NCBI RefSeq assembly: GCF_004327985.1
Contig: NZ_SJDL01000005.1
Coordinates: 62,001 to 126,000 of the forward strand
Direction of reading: 5' to 3'
DNA length: 64,000 bases
Origin: Marinobacter halodurans
Lineage (GTDB): Bacteria; Pseudomonadota; Gammaproteobacteria; Pseudomonadales; Oleiphilaceae
Shown: positions 53,038 through 61,181 of the stretch, one piece after another
Position numbering within the stretch: position 1 is the stretch's first letter
Layout of the letters: every line of letters begins with the position of its first letter
Notes under the pieces: model-generated
What the model saw: the letters and a program-made list of their open reading frames with translations, nothing else
What the model was told of the DNA's origin: nothing
Databases searched by the model: none
Position numbers and translations under genes: made by a program

Positions 53038-54513
53038 TCAGTTTTTCTTACGCAGGGCTCCCCAGGCAAAGGCGCCCAGCGACAGGACAATCATTAGGAA
53101 AAGGGTCAGGCTGATCGGCCGGCTAACGAACACACTGAGATCGCCGCTCGCGACACCCATGGCCTGGCGGAACCGGTTCAGGAACACCGGACCCAGCACC
53201 AGGCCGAGAATGATCGGTACGGCGGGGATATTCGCTCTCCTGAGCAGGTAGCCGAAAACGGCAAAGCCGAGGGCGATCAGGGCATCCGTGAATCGGTAGT
53301 TCTGGCTGTAGCTGCCGATGAAGCCGAGCACGAGAATAAAGGCGCCGATGAAGCGGCCGCGTATCCGGGTCAGGTTGACGATCCAGCGAGTCGCGAAACT
53401 CAGGTATACGAACACCACGATATTCATCAGGAACAGGGACAGATAGAGGCCTGAGATAAACTCGGGACGTTCGACAAACAGGGTTGGGCCGGGAATGTAG
53501 TTATGCACCATGAATACGGCCAATAGCATCGCCATCAGTGCATCGGTGGGAATGCCGAACGCCAGCAGCGGAACCATCACGGATGCCGTCACGGCGTTGT
53601 TGGACGTTTCGGAGGCAATGATGCCTTCAGGCGCCCCCTGGCCGAACTGATCCGGGGTCTTCGAGAACTTCTGCGCCAGGGTGTAGGAGAAGAACTGCGA
53701 CCCGAATTCGCCAACGCCCGGCAGAAGGCCCATCACGACGCCCAAGGCGGCGGAACGAATAACCGTGACTTTGTACTTGATCAGGGTGAAAAGGCCCGAG
53801 AACATGCCCTCGCCTTTCAGCTCGGTCCTGGACGCATCGTTGCCCCGCTGCGACAGGAGTACGAAGGCCTGGGACATGGCAAACAGGCCGATGACGGCGG
53901 GCACCAGCGGGATGCCGCCCAGCAGCCAGTTAGAGTCGAAGGTGAATACCTGGACGCTGTAGGACCGGTCGAGGCCAATGGTTCCCAGGAAAATACCCAG
54001 TCCCAGCATCATGGCCGCCTCAACAACGTGGTTGCGGTGTGCCAGCACCACAAAGATCATGCCCAGCGCCGCAAGCATGGCGAATTCGGCGGAGCCGAAC
54101 TGTCGGGCGACCTGGGAAAGGGTCGGGGCCAGCAGGACCAGGGAGCAAACGCTGATCAGTCCGCCCACGAAGGATGAGGTGTAGGCGATGGAAAGGGCTT
54201 TCTTTCCATCGCCCCGCTGGGCCATGGGGTAGCCGTCGTAGGTCGTCAATACCGCCACAGGCGTGCCCGGTGTATTCATCAGGATGGCGGGTATCGCACC
54301 GCCATACCAGGCGCCGCCATATACCCCCAGCAGCAGGGACACGCCGGCGAGCGGCGCCATCGTGAAACTCAGAGGTAACAGGATGGCCATGACACCGGCC
54401 GGTTCAAGGCCGGGAATCGAGCCGATCGTCACGCCGATCAACGCACCGAGCACGATCGCCAGCAGTACATTCATGTGGCCGATTTCATTCAGCCCCAAGA
54501 GCAGTGTATCCAT
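53038..54513 (-). CDS. tctA: tripartite tricarboxylate transporter, large membrane subunit
   Basis: 491-residue TctA-family permease with about 11-12 helices. Family motifs: LGALIGVTIGSIPGLEPAGVMAILLPL, then GGAWYGGAIPAILMNTPGTP and DGYPMAQRG in the first third; LGVVMGLLPGVGEFGSQFFSY and SNNAVTASVMVPLLAFGIPTD in the second. Follows tctB by 12 bases. Confidence 0.94.
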   Translation of the reverse strand: MDTLLLGLNEIGHMNVLLAIVLGALIGVTIGSIPGLEPAGVMAILLPLSFTMAPLAGVSLLLGVYGGAWYGGAIPAILMNTPGTPVAVLTTYDGYPMAQRGDGKKALSIAYTSSFVGGLISVCSLVLLAPTLSQVARQFGSAEFAMLAALGMIFVVLAHRNHVVEAAMMLGLGIFLGTIGLDRSYSVQVFTFDSNWLLGGIPLVPAVIGLFAMSQAFVLLSQRGNDASRTELKGEGMFSGLFTLIKYKVTVIRSAALGVVMGLLPGVGEFGSQFFSYTLAQKFSKTPDQFGQGAPEGIIASETSNNAVTASVMVPLLAFGIPTDALMAMLLAVFMVHNYIPGPTLFVERPEFISGLYLSLFLMNIVVFVYLSFATRWIVNLTRIRGRFIGAFILVLGFIGSYSQNYRFTDALIALGFAVFGYLLRRANIPAVPIILGLVLGPVFLNRFRQAMGVASGDLSVFVSRPISLTLFLMIVLSLGAFAWGALRKKN

Positions 54514-54525
54514 CCCTAAGGCCTC

Positions 54526-55128
54526 CTATAGATACTGGTTTGCAAAATCGGCCAGATCGTTTGGCAGCAGGGAGTAGAGCCAGACGTCGGGAAGCCAGAT
54601 ATGCAGGACGAAACGGAAAATGAAGATCAAAGCGGCGACGGTCAGCAGGGCTGAGATCAACCAGGTGCGATTGAGCAGGCGGGACATCCACAGCAGGGTG
54701 GTGACAAAGAGGGTGGTCGCCAGCATGAAGCCGATGACATCGAGCAACTCGATATAGACAAAGAACAGGGCCGAGGCCACCAGTGCCGTGCGATAGCTTT
54801 CCAGCGCTTCAAAGGCATTCTCGATGATGTTGCCATTCCGGGCGGTCGATTCACTGGATTTCACCCTGAATGACTGTATGACGCGGTACAGCGAAAACAG
54901 GGAGAAGATGGATAATCCGAGAAGAGACCCCAGCATTGGCTGGGTATACCAGCCCCGCGTTGTGGATACCCAGGATGCCTGGGTCGGCACCAGGCACAGG
55001 AAAACGAGAGATACCGCGAATAGCAGGCGATAAGTGCCATAGGAGCGCTCTTGCAGGACCTCATCACTGTCCTCGGTGGTCCGGGCTTCCGGTTGGGGGG
55101 GCAGCGTTTCTGATTGAGTCGGGTTCAT
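54526..55128 (-). CDS. tctB: tripartite tricarboxylate transporter, small membrane subunit
   Basis: 200 residues with four predicted helices after a polar N-terminus of about 30 residues. Position directly before tctA, length and helix pattern identify it as TctB; sequence conservation in this family is low. It contains helices near residues 35-50, 65-80, 110-140 and 155-180. Confidence 0.85.
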   Translation of the reverse strand: MNPTQSETLPPQPEARTTEDSDEVLQERSYGTYRLLFAVSLVFLCLVPTQASWVSTTRGWYTQPMLGSLLGLSIFSLFSLYRVIQSFRVKSSESTARNGNIIENAFEALESYRTALVASALFFVYIELLDVIGFMLATTLFVTTLLWMSRLLNRTWLISALLTVAALIFIFRFVLHIWLPDVWLYSLLPNDLADFANQYL

Positions 55129-55327
55129 AGCTACAGACTGGTCATGGGGCCTGGAGTCGCCGCTTGGAACGCTCCGGGGCCGAGTGGGAATAAGGTCGAT
55201 TCACGAGTGTGCCGTCGAGCCATTCAGTGGGCATGTCTTGTTGCCCACGAGAAGAACGTTGTATTGGTGACCGGTATGGAGGGCGTTTCTCTGGATTCTA
55301 TTGGCATGGTGAACTCCCATCTTTCAG

Positions 55328-55834
55328 TTATTCATTGTTGGATTTACTGGGACCTGGAAGGGGCACGATCAGCACTGGAATCCGGGAATGGTGAAGTACC
55401 TTTTGCGCCGTTGAGCCCAGGAATATTCGGGACGCTGTGGAGGCACTGCGCTCTCCCATGACAATGAGATCGGCAGACAGTTTGTCGGCGCTTCTTACGA
55501 TGACTTTTGCCGGAGGGCCGACGAGTACTTTGGTCTGTATCTGGCGTTGCAGATGAACCCCGTCTGGCATCTCGGAGTCCAGAAATCTCTGTATGCGTGT
55601 CGTGATCCGCTCTTTGTAACTATCCAGCCAGGCCGTGGTGTGGGCTGCATTGGCCTCGCGTGGCAGGTAGTCGTCGAGAATTTCGGTGGCGACGCTGTTG
55701 AAGGGTTCGACGGCATGAATGAATATGATCTGCGCATCATGCTGCAGTGCCTGTTCGACGGCCATGCGAAAGGCTGGCCGGCTGCCGGGGCTGATATCCG
55801 AGGCGTAAAGGATTGTATTTATCTTCGGAAGCAT
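55328..55834 (-). CDS. universal stress protein family
   Basis: 168-residue single USP domain: start INTILYASDISPGSRPAFRMA, middle IIFIHAVEP, and the nucleotide-binding end GERSASTASRIFLGSTAQKVLHHSRIPVLIVP. The ATP-site GxxG motif is present in altered form (MGERSAS). Genes like it are often found beside TRAP or TTT transporters and may sense ATP/AMP for them. It is 199 bases before tctB on the same strand. Confidence 0.88.
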   Translation of the reverse strand: MLPKINTILYASDISPGSRPAFRMAVEQALQHDAQIIFIHAVEPFNSVATEILDDYLPREANAAHTTAWLDSYKERITTRIQRFLDSEMPDGVHLQRQIQTKVLVGPPAKVIVRSADKLSADLIVMGERSASTASRIFLGSTAQKVLHHSRIPVLIVPLPGPSKSNNE

Positions 55835-55893
55835 CACTCATGCCCTCGTAACTAGACACCGCTTTATTAGAGTTCATGCGGACTTTGGTGCCT

Positions 55894-55911
55894 ATCAACC
55901 ATACGGTTGAT
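55894..55911. promoter_or_regulatory. shared palindrome ATCAACC-N4-GGTTGAT, copy 2
   Basis: Perfect 7-bp arms, ATAC spacer, 60 bases upstream of the USP-tctB-tctA unit and downstream of the aldehyde dehydrogenase terminator, so it sits in this unit's promoter region. Confidence 0.65.
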
Positions 55912-55994
55912 TACGGGCAGCGCCCGTTGGAAAGGTGATGGACGGGGCCTCTGTTGCTCTTGTGTGATGCCGTCAGGAGCGGTGTGCCGAACAT

Positions 55995-56020
55995 AAAAAA
56001 GGCCTCCGATAAGGGAGGCC
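55995..56020 (-). terminator. rho-independent terminator of the porin-aldehyde dehydrogenase unit
   Basis: Stem GGCCTCC with complement, 5-6-base loop, followed on the minus strand by six Ts. It lies about 75 bases after the aldehyde dehydrogenase stop. Confidence 0.85.
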
Positions 56021-56094
56021 AAAGCATCGTCATTCGGCGAGGTGATAAACCTGGTTAATCCCAGTGGGAGCGAGACATCGTTCGATCGAATCGC

Positions 56095-57507
56095 CTATTT
56101 CCTGAGGTTGATAACCTGCAATTGGGTGTACTCCAGCAGGCCCTCAACGCCAAATTCCACGCCACACCCGGACAGCTTGCAGCCACCGAAGGGAGCATGG
56201 GGCAGAACTTCAGCGTGGTTGTTGATCCAGACCGTGCCGCTCTCCAGTTGACGCGCGACGCGCTCTGCCTCATCGAGATCGCTGCCCCAGACGGAGCCGC
56301 CCAGGCCGAACGGGCAATCATTCGCCATACGGATCGCTTCGTCCACGTCGCTGTACCGGATCACCGGTAGCGCGGGGCCGAACTGCTCCTCATCCACCAG
56401 GCGCACGCCGTTGCTGACATCGGCAACGATCGTCGGCGGGTAGAAATAGCCCTTGCCATTGACGGGTTCGCCTCCACTGAGGATCCGACCGCCTTTGGCC
56501 CTGGCATCCTCGACCAGTTCGCGGACGATGTTGAACTGGGCCGCATTCTGGACGGGGCCGAACGTTGTGCCTTCCTCGAGCCCGTCGCCGACGACCTGGG
56601 CCTGTGCCAGGTCTGCCAGCCTGCTGCAGAGGCTGTCGTACAGGCTGTCGTGGACATACAGGCGTTTGAGCGCAGCACAGGTCTGACCCATATTGATGAA
56701 TGAGGTGTTGAAGATGCCTTCGGCGACCGCATTCACATCGGTGCCCGGCAGGACAATGCCCGCATCGTTCCCGCCCAACTCCAGGGTCAGGCGCTTCAGG
56801 TTGCCGGCCGCATGGGTCATGATGTCCTGACCGGTGGGTGTTGAGCCCGTGAAAATGATCTTGTCGATATCCTGGTGGCGGCTGATGGCCTCCCCGATCT
56901 CACGCTCCCCGAGGACCAGGTTCACCACGCCGGCTGGCAATACCTCGTTGACGATTTCCACCAGGCGCAGGGTGTTCAACGGCGTCATTCCGGAGGGTTT
57001 GCACACCACGGTATTGCCGGTGCGCAGCGCTGGCATGATGTGCCAGATGGCAATCATCAGTGGCCAGTTCCAGGGGGTAATTGAAGCGACGACACCGAGT
57101 GGCTTGCGATGCCCCTCGATGCGTTTCTCGTCGCTGTCCTCGATTACTTTGACTGGAATCTCCAGGTCGGCATTGTAGCGAGTCCAGGCGACGGCGCCTC
57201 CCACTTCCACCTGTGCCAGGAACAGGGGCTTGCCCTGTTCCTGCACGATGATGCGGGCCAGTTCGTCGGCATTGGCCTCAATACGGTCGGCGATCCTGTG
57301 CAGCAGGGCGCTACGCTCTGCTTCCGGAGTGGTACGCCAGGTGGCGAACGCCTGGCGCGCAGCGGCGACCGCCTGATCCAGTTGATCGGTAGAGGCCATC
57401 TTTCCGGATACCAGGATGGTCTCATCGGCGGGATTGATCACATCAAAGGAGGCGCCATTGCCTGCTACCTTCTCGCCATTGATCAAGAGTGACAGTTGCG
57501 TTGTCAT
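56095..57507 (-). CDS. NAD(P)-dependent aldehyde dehydrogenase
   Basis: 470-residue ALDH. Nucleotide-binding region TPWNWPLMIAIW, GSTPTGQDI, the catalytic Glu in LELGGNDAGIV (about residue 243) and the nucleophilic Cys in GQTCAALKR (about 277). Closest in style to the broad aldehyde/succinate-semialdehyde group. It can oxidise the aldehyde expected from the phospho-lyase route or from the SDR. Downstream of the porin gene by 62 bases. Confidence 0.92.
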   Translation of the reverse strand: MTTQLSLLINGEKVAGNGASFDVINPADETILVSGKMASTDQLDQAVAAARQAFATWRTTPEAERSALLHRIADRIEANADELARIIVQEQGKPLFLAQVEVGGAVAWTRYNADLEIPVKVIEDSDEKRIEGHRKPLGVVASITPWNWPLMIAIWHIMPALRTGNTVVCKPSGMTPLNTLRLVEIVNEVLPAGVVNLVLGEREIGEAISRHQDIDKIIFTGSTPTGQDIMTHAAGNLKRLTLELGGNDAGIVLPGTDVNAVAEGIFNTSFINMGQTCAALKRLYVHDSLYDSLCSRLADLAQAQVVGDGLEEGTTFGPVQNAAQFNIVRELVEDARAKGGRILSGGEPVNGKGYFYPPTIVADVSNGVRLVDEEQFGPALPVIRYSDVDEAIRMANDCPFGLGGSVWGSDLDEAERVARQLESGTVWINNHAEVLPHAPFGGCKLSGCGVEFGVEGLLEYTQLQVINLRK

Positions 57508-57569
57508 CGGGAATCCTCCAATGGGAGAGCCCCATTGGGGCCCTCGTTCTAGTGGCTCTATTCCTGCGC

Positions 57570-58844
57570 TTAGAAAGGAACGATGGCCAGCACCTGGGCA
57601 TAGGTGTTGGTGTTGTCATTCCCCTGGGTGCTGGTCGCCGAGTCCGGTTTGTAGAAGCCAACCAGCGGGCTGATGATCAGGTGATCGTGGGCAACCCACT
57701 CGGCCCAGATATCAAGCTCCTGCGCGTCATTGTCTCCGGTTCCACCGTTGGTGTCGGTAAAGTTGAAGTAGCCGGCACCGACGGTGAGGGTGTCGGATGG
57801 ATTGGCTTTCACGCTCAGGTAGTGGATGTCGGAATCCGTGCCGAAGGGGCCGGCGTAGTTGGCCGCCACTTCACCCTGGAACCAGGTGCCGTATCCGCGA
57901 TTGAAGCCGAAGAATAGCGGGTCGTAACCTTCATCATAGCTGGTGTACCGGTAGTGCACACTGGGTGACCAGGGGGCATCGGCAAAGGTCCAGCCGGCTT
58001 CCGCATACCAGGCGTTTGCGTCCGGGCTACTGTCACCTTGGGTCTGATCAACATACTCCGCGGACAGGAACAGGTTCTCGACGCCGGCGTTACCCTGGAA
58101 ACGGAGGCTGGTCGTCTTCTGGCCATCGCGATTGGCGAAGCCCCAGTCGTCATTGACGTCCAGGCCCCTGAGGTGCATCAGCGCGAAGGTGCCCTGGTCC
58201 ATGACGTATTCCACATTGATACCTGCCATTTCCGGCTGGGCCTGGGCGTAGTTATCCGACTTGAACCAGAAGACATCGGAACGAAGTCCCTTGTCCCCAC
58301 CGACGCGAAGCATGGCGGTCTTGTCGAACGCTTTGCGAGCGGCCAGCCAGTAGGCGCCGCCGCGGTTGAGTTCGCTGGGACCGGGGCCCTTGCCCAGGTT
58401 AAGGGAATCACCATTAAGGATAAAACCGTCACCGATGGTGATGTTCTGGCGGCCGGCGGAGAGCTCGAACAGGTCGTTGCGATAGCCGACATAGAGGTCT
58501 TCGACGTCGGTTTCACGCTCATCGCCTGTAGTGACCCCCAGCGCATCACCGTCGCCCCAGGTACCGGATGACACAGCGTTTGCAGCACCGAACAGGCTGC
58601 CGTCTCCAATGGTTTTGCTGCCCGAGAAGCCGTACTTGGCATAGCCTTCAGTCCAGGACGGGCTGGATTCCGGGTTGCCGTAAGTTTCCTGGCTACTGAA
58701 CTGGCCGACCATGATTTCGACATCGAGATTGAGTTCCGTGCCGTTCTCATCGATCAGGTTGTAAGCGCAAGCGGAACCGGAGAGCGTCGCCAGAAAAGTG
58801 CCCAGTAGTACGGTCAGGCGTGATGGTTTCAGCGCTCTTTTCAT
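57570..58844 (-). CDS. outer-membrane porin-like protein
   Basis: 424 residues with a signal peptide (to about residue 27, SACAYN), repeated amphipathic strands and a C-terminal aromatic (VLAIVPF). Pattern YVGYRNDLFELSAGRQNITIGDGFILNGD recalls the alginate-export/OprD-like barrel group. Presumed outer-membrane entry for the TTT substrate. First gene of its unit with the aldehyde dehydrogenase. Confidence 0.8.
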   Translation of the reverse strand: MKRALKPSRLTVLLGTFLATLSGSACAYNLIDENGTELNLDVEIMVGQFSSQETYGNPESSPSWTEGYAKYGFSGSKTIGDGSLFGAANAVSSGTWGDGDALGVTTGDERETDVEDLYVGYRNDLFELSAGRQNITIGDGFILNGDSLNLGKGPGPSELNRGGAYWLAARKAFDKTAMLRVGGDKGLRSDVFWFKSDNYAQAQPEMAGINVEYVMDQGTFALMHLRGLDVNDDWGFANRDGQKTTSLRFQGNAGVENLFLSAEYVDQTQGDSSPDANAWYAEAGWTFADAPWSPSVHYRYTSYDEGYDPLFFGFNRGYGTWFQGEVAANYAGPFGTDSDIHYLSVKANPSDTLTVGAGYFNFTDTNGGTGDNDAQELDIWAEWVAHDHLIISPLVGFYKPDSATSTQGNDNTNTYAQVLAIVPF

Positions 58845-58964
58845 TGGATGTGTCCTCAGTGTGTTGAGTTGCTGGTTCTTGTTGTAAGGGTGCGCACTGA
58901 AGGTGAGAAAGGAATCACCACAAACGCCAGGGACTCATTAGAGCCATTGTCCGGAAGGGATAAA

Positions 58965-58982
58965 ATCAACCGTACGGTTGAT
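58965..58982. promoter_or_regulatory. shared palindrome ATCAACC-N4-GGTTGAT, copy 3
   Basis: Perfect palindrome throughout: the GTAC spacer is itself palindromic. Located 121 bases upstream of the porin gene. Confidence 0.65.
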
Positions 58983-59211
58983 AAGTGAGAATCAGGGAGG
59001 GGCAACAGTTGTCGGATAAAGACGGCTTTGAGCCCAGCGGTACAGCGGGTGTTCACATTGGAATCCGATTCGGGAAGGGCGTATTCCCGTGCGATATCAA
59101 TGGAGTCGATGGCAAATTGGAGCGTCAAAGCCTTGGGATGGGCGTTGGCGGTGCAGTCAGTCGAAGGCTGTCATGAAGAAGGTCCGCACCGGGCTATGCC
59201 TGTTATGGAAT

Positions 59212-59228
59212 ATGGCCCGCCCGATAGG
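59212..59228. repeat. direct repeat of the tRNA-Arg 3' end (att-like)
   Basis: Seventeen bases identical to the 3' end of the tRNA gene at 59356-59372, 144 bases away and in the same orientation. Repeats of tRNA 3' ends are the normal footprint of integrase-mediated insertion and excision. Confidence 0.6.
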
Positions 59229-59356
59229 GTGAGCAACGACCGTTTGTCCAGTGGACAAACGCAGCGTAGCGAACGGCACCCGGCACAAAACAGGAGCGAA
59301 GCGACAAAAAACGGGTGACTGGAAATCCGAGAAAGGGGCATTTTCTGAAGAGAAAA

Positions 59357-59433
59357 TGGCCCGCCCGATAGGATTCGAACCTATGACCTTTGCCTCCGGA
59401 GGGCAACGCTCTATCCAGCTGAGCTACGGGCGG
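59357..59433 (-). tRNA. tRNA-Arg (anticodon CCG)
   Basis: 77-nt cloverleaf with encoded CCA. Acceptor CCGCCCG pairs with CGGGCGG; D arm GCTC...GAGC; anticodon loop CTCCGGA with CCG; T arm ATAGG-TTCGAAT-CCTAT. Reads CGG codons. Confidence 0.96.
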
Positions 59434-59598
59434 TTATCAACTTGTTCAGACTCCGAAAGATGAAGAGTCCGGCTCAGTTTGCGGTGCACTGGATAGAGCG
59501 TGTCACGCTCCCCTTTCGGGTCCAGTCTGCCGCGTTGCATCGCGGCGGCCGCTCCAGCGGGCGAAAGCTTTGCTTCCGCGTTATCCGCTTCCGCCCAA

Positions 59599-59709
59599 CT
59601 GAGCTACGGGCGGTAAACTTTTTGAACTCGAGCAACGCATTGACCGGTCGTGCTGCGCACGACTCAGCTGCACTGCTCGCTTCGCTCCCAGCATAAAAGC
59701 TACGGGCGG
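59599..59709 (-). repeat. partial copies of the tRNA-Arg 5' end
   Basis: CTGAGCTACGGGCGG, the 5' end of the tRNA on the minus strand, recurs at 59599-59613, and a shorter AGCTACGGGCGG at 59698-59709. The first copy is preceded by traces of more tRNA-like sequence (TTATCCGC). They look like decayed tRNA duplicates or left-over junctions. The remaining 59434-59850 holds no gene I can support. Confidence 0.6.
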
Positions 59710-59861
59710 AACGAAAATCAGCGCGAGGCTGCGATTTCGAGTGCGCAATCTTACGTGTGAGTCGTCTTTCTGTCCAGCCCTGTGTGGTTGATTGGGCGGT
59801 AAACCCGCGGCTGGTTATTCGTTACACAAATATCACGCGAAGGGGTTGAATTTTCATTCGC

Positions 59862-59880
59862 TAATAACAATAATTATCAA
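59862..59880. promoter_or_regulatory. candidate Fur box upstream of bfd
   Basis: TAATAACAATAATTATCAA; on the minus strand it reads TTGATAATTATTGTTATTA, a fair match to the repeated GATAAT pattern of Fur sites. bfd genes are commonly Fur-repressed. Confidence 0.5.
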
Positions 59881-59912
59881 CAACATTAACAGTGCCTATG
59901 AGTATCGCCTAT

Positions 59913-60119
59913 ATGTACGTATGTCTCTGTCATGGGGTGACCGACCGCCAGATCCGTCAGGCAGCCGAGGAAGGGTGTCGCTCCATGCGCCAGTTGGGCA
60001 AGGAAATGGGTGTCGGGCGTCAATGTGGGCGCTGTGCGGCAACGGCTCGTGAAATCCTGCGTGAGTGTCAGTCCGAAGAATATATGAATCTGGCTGCGAT
60101 GCTGGCTCAACCCGCCTGA
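59913..60119 (+). CDS. bfd: bacterioferritin-associated ferredoxin
   Basis: 68-residue [2Fe-2S] Bfd that reduces ferritin iron for release. Cysteines at 4 and 6 (YVCLCHGVTD) and 38 and 41 (GRQCGRCAA) give the C-x-C...C-x2-C pattern. The family normally starts MYVCLC, so I use the ATG at 59913; an ATG 5 codons upstream (59898) is possible. Confidence 0.93.
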   Translation: MYVCLCHGVTDRQIRQAAEEGCRSMRQLGKEMGVGRQCGRCAATAREILRECQSEEYMNLAAMLAQPA

Positions 60120-60272
60120 ACGGGTTGAGCCCTGCGCGCTTCCCCTCCGATCAAGGCGCAACCTGCGTCTGACTCTCCGCTAACACTGCGAATCATTATC
60201 CGCTGCGATTTTTTATTGCGGGAAATCCGTCTATCCTGTTGATTCCACGCATCAGGAAAGGAGCTCGCAGTC

Positions 60273-60752
60273 ATGAAGGGTGATAAGAAGGTCATCCAGT
60301 ACCTCAACAAGGTTCTCGCCAACGAACTCACGGCGATCAACCAGTACTTTCTCCATTCGCGGATGTACAAGGACTGGGGTATCACCCACCTGGCAGCGAA
60401 GGAGTACGAAGAGTCCATCGACGAGATGAAGCACGCCGATCAGTTGATCGAGCGTATCCTGTTCCTCGAAGGGCTGCCCAACCTGCAGGATCTCAACAAG
60501 CTGCTGATCGGCGAAGACGTCAAGGAAATGATCGAGTGCGACCTGAAGCTCGAGCAGATCGCCCACAAGGATCTCAAGGAAGCCATTGGCTACTGCGAGG
60601 AGATCAAGGATTACACCAGCCGGGCTCTGTTCCGCTCGATCCTCGACAGCGAGGAAGAGCATATCGACTGGCTGGAAACCCAGCTGGACATGATCGACAA
60701 GATGGGTGTGCAGAACTACATCCAGCTGCAAAGCGCTCACGCTGACGGCTGA
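60273..60752 (+). CDS. bfr: bacterioferritin
   Basis: 159-residue iron-storage 24-mer subunit. Ferroxidase ligands lie in [15 protein letters not shown] (Glu18), [21 protein letters not shown] (Glu51, His54, with the haem-ligand Met52) and later LEQ...[23 protein letters not shown] ribosome site. Downstream of bfd by 153 bases, which include a half Fur-like GAATCATTATC near 60190. Confidence 0.96.
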   Translation: MKGDKKVIQYLNKVLANELTAINQYFLHSRMYKDWGITHLAAKEYEESIDEMKHADQLIERILFLEGLPNLQDLNKLLIGEDVKEMIECDLKLEQIAHKDLKEAIGYCEEIKDYTSRALFRSILDSEEEHIDWLETQLDMIDKMGVQNYIQLQSAHADG

Positions 60753-60769
60753 TGACGACCTGCAGGATT

Positions 60770-60801
60770 ACAAGGTGCCGCCTCCCCGGCGGTCACCTTG
60801 T
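60770..60801. terminator. likely terminator after bfr
   Basis: Hairpin ACAAGGTG-CCGCC ... GGCGG-CACCTTGT with a one-base bulge, 17 bases after the bfr stop. No strong T-run. Confidence 0.5.
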
Positions 60802-61091
60802 ACCTCGCTGACATTTTCCCTTCGCTGACAGATCCCCTGATTCCCCGCCACTTTTGGTGCTTCCGCCCGACATTTGTGCCCTCCCTGCATTCCCCAAAAA
60901 CGGCTGTGGCGGCATTGCCCGGTCTTTATCTCTTTTTAATGTTCCGTCAGTGCGTTGAATTCCTATGTATTATCGATAGGCGTTGTCGCCAGCCTGCGCC
61001 TTCGGTGTGGCTGGGGCACGGATATTGAATTGATTCCGGTGCGGGTGTCGCAGGCGTCCCTGTAACGAGGCGAAGTCCGCACGCCCGTAGC

Positions 61092-61124
61092 ACCGATGGC
61101 ATCGGACTGTCACATGCCATCGGT
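61092..61124. repeat. 11-bp inverted repeat upstream of manC
   Basis: ACCGATGGCAT and its complement with an 11-base loop, 58 bases before the manC ATG. May be an operator or a leader hairpin. The rest of 60802-61091 shows no gene. Confidence 0.4.
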
Positions 61125-61181
61125 AGTATGAGAATCCTCGCGGCAGTCAGGGGGCGAGGTCGTTCAGGGAGGGCTACCCAG

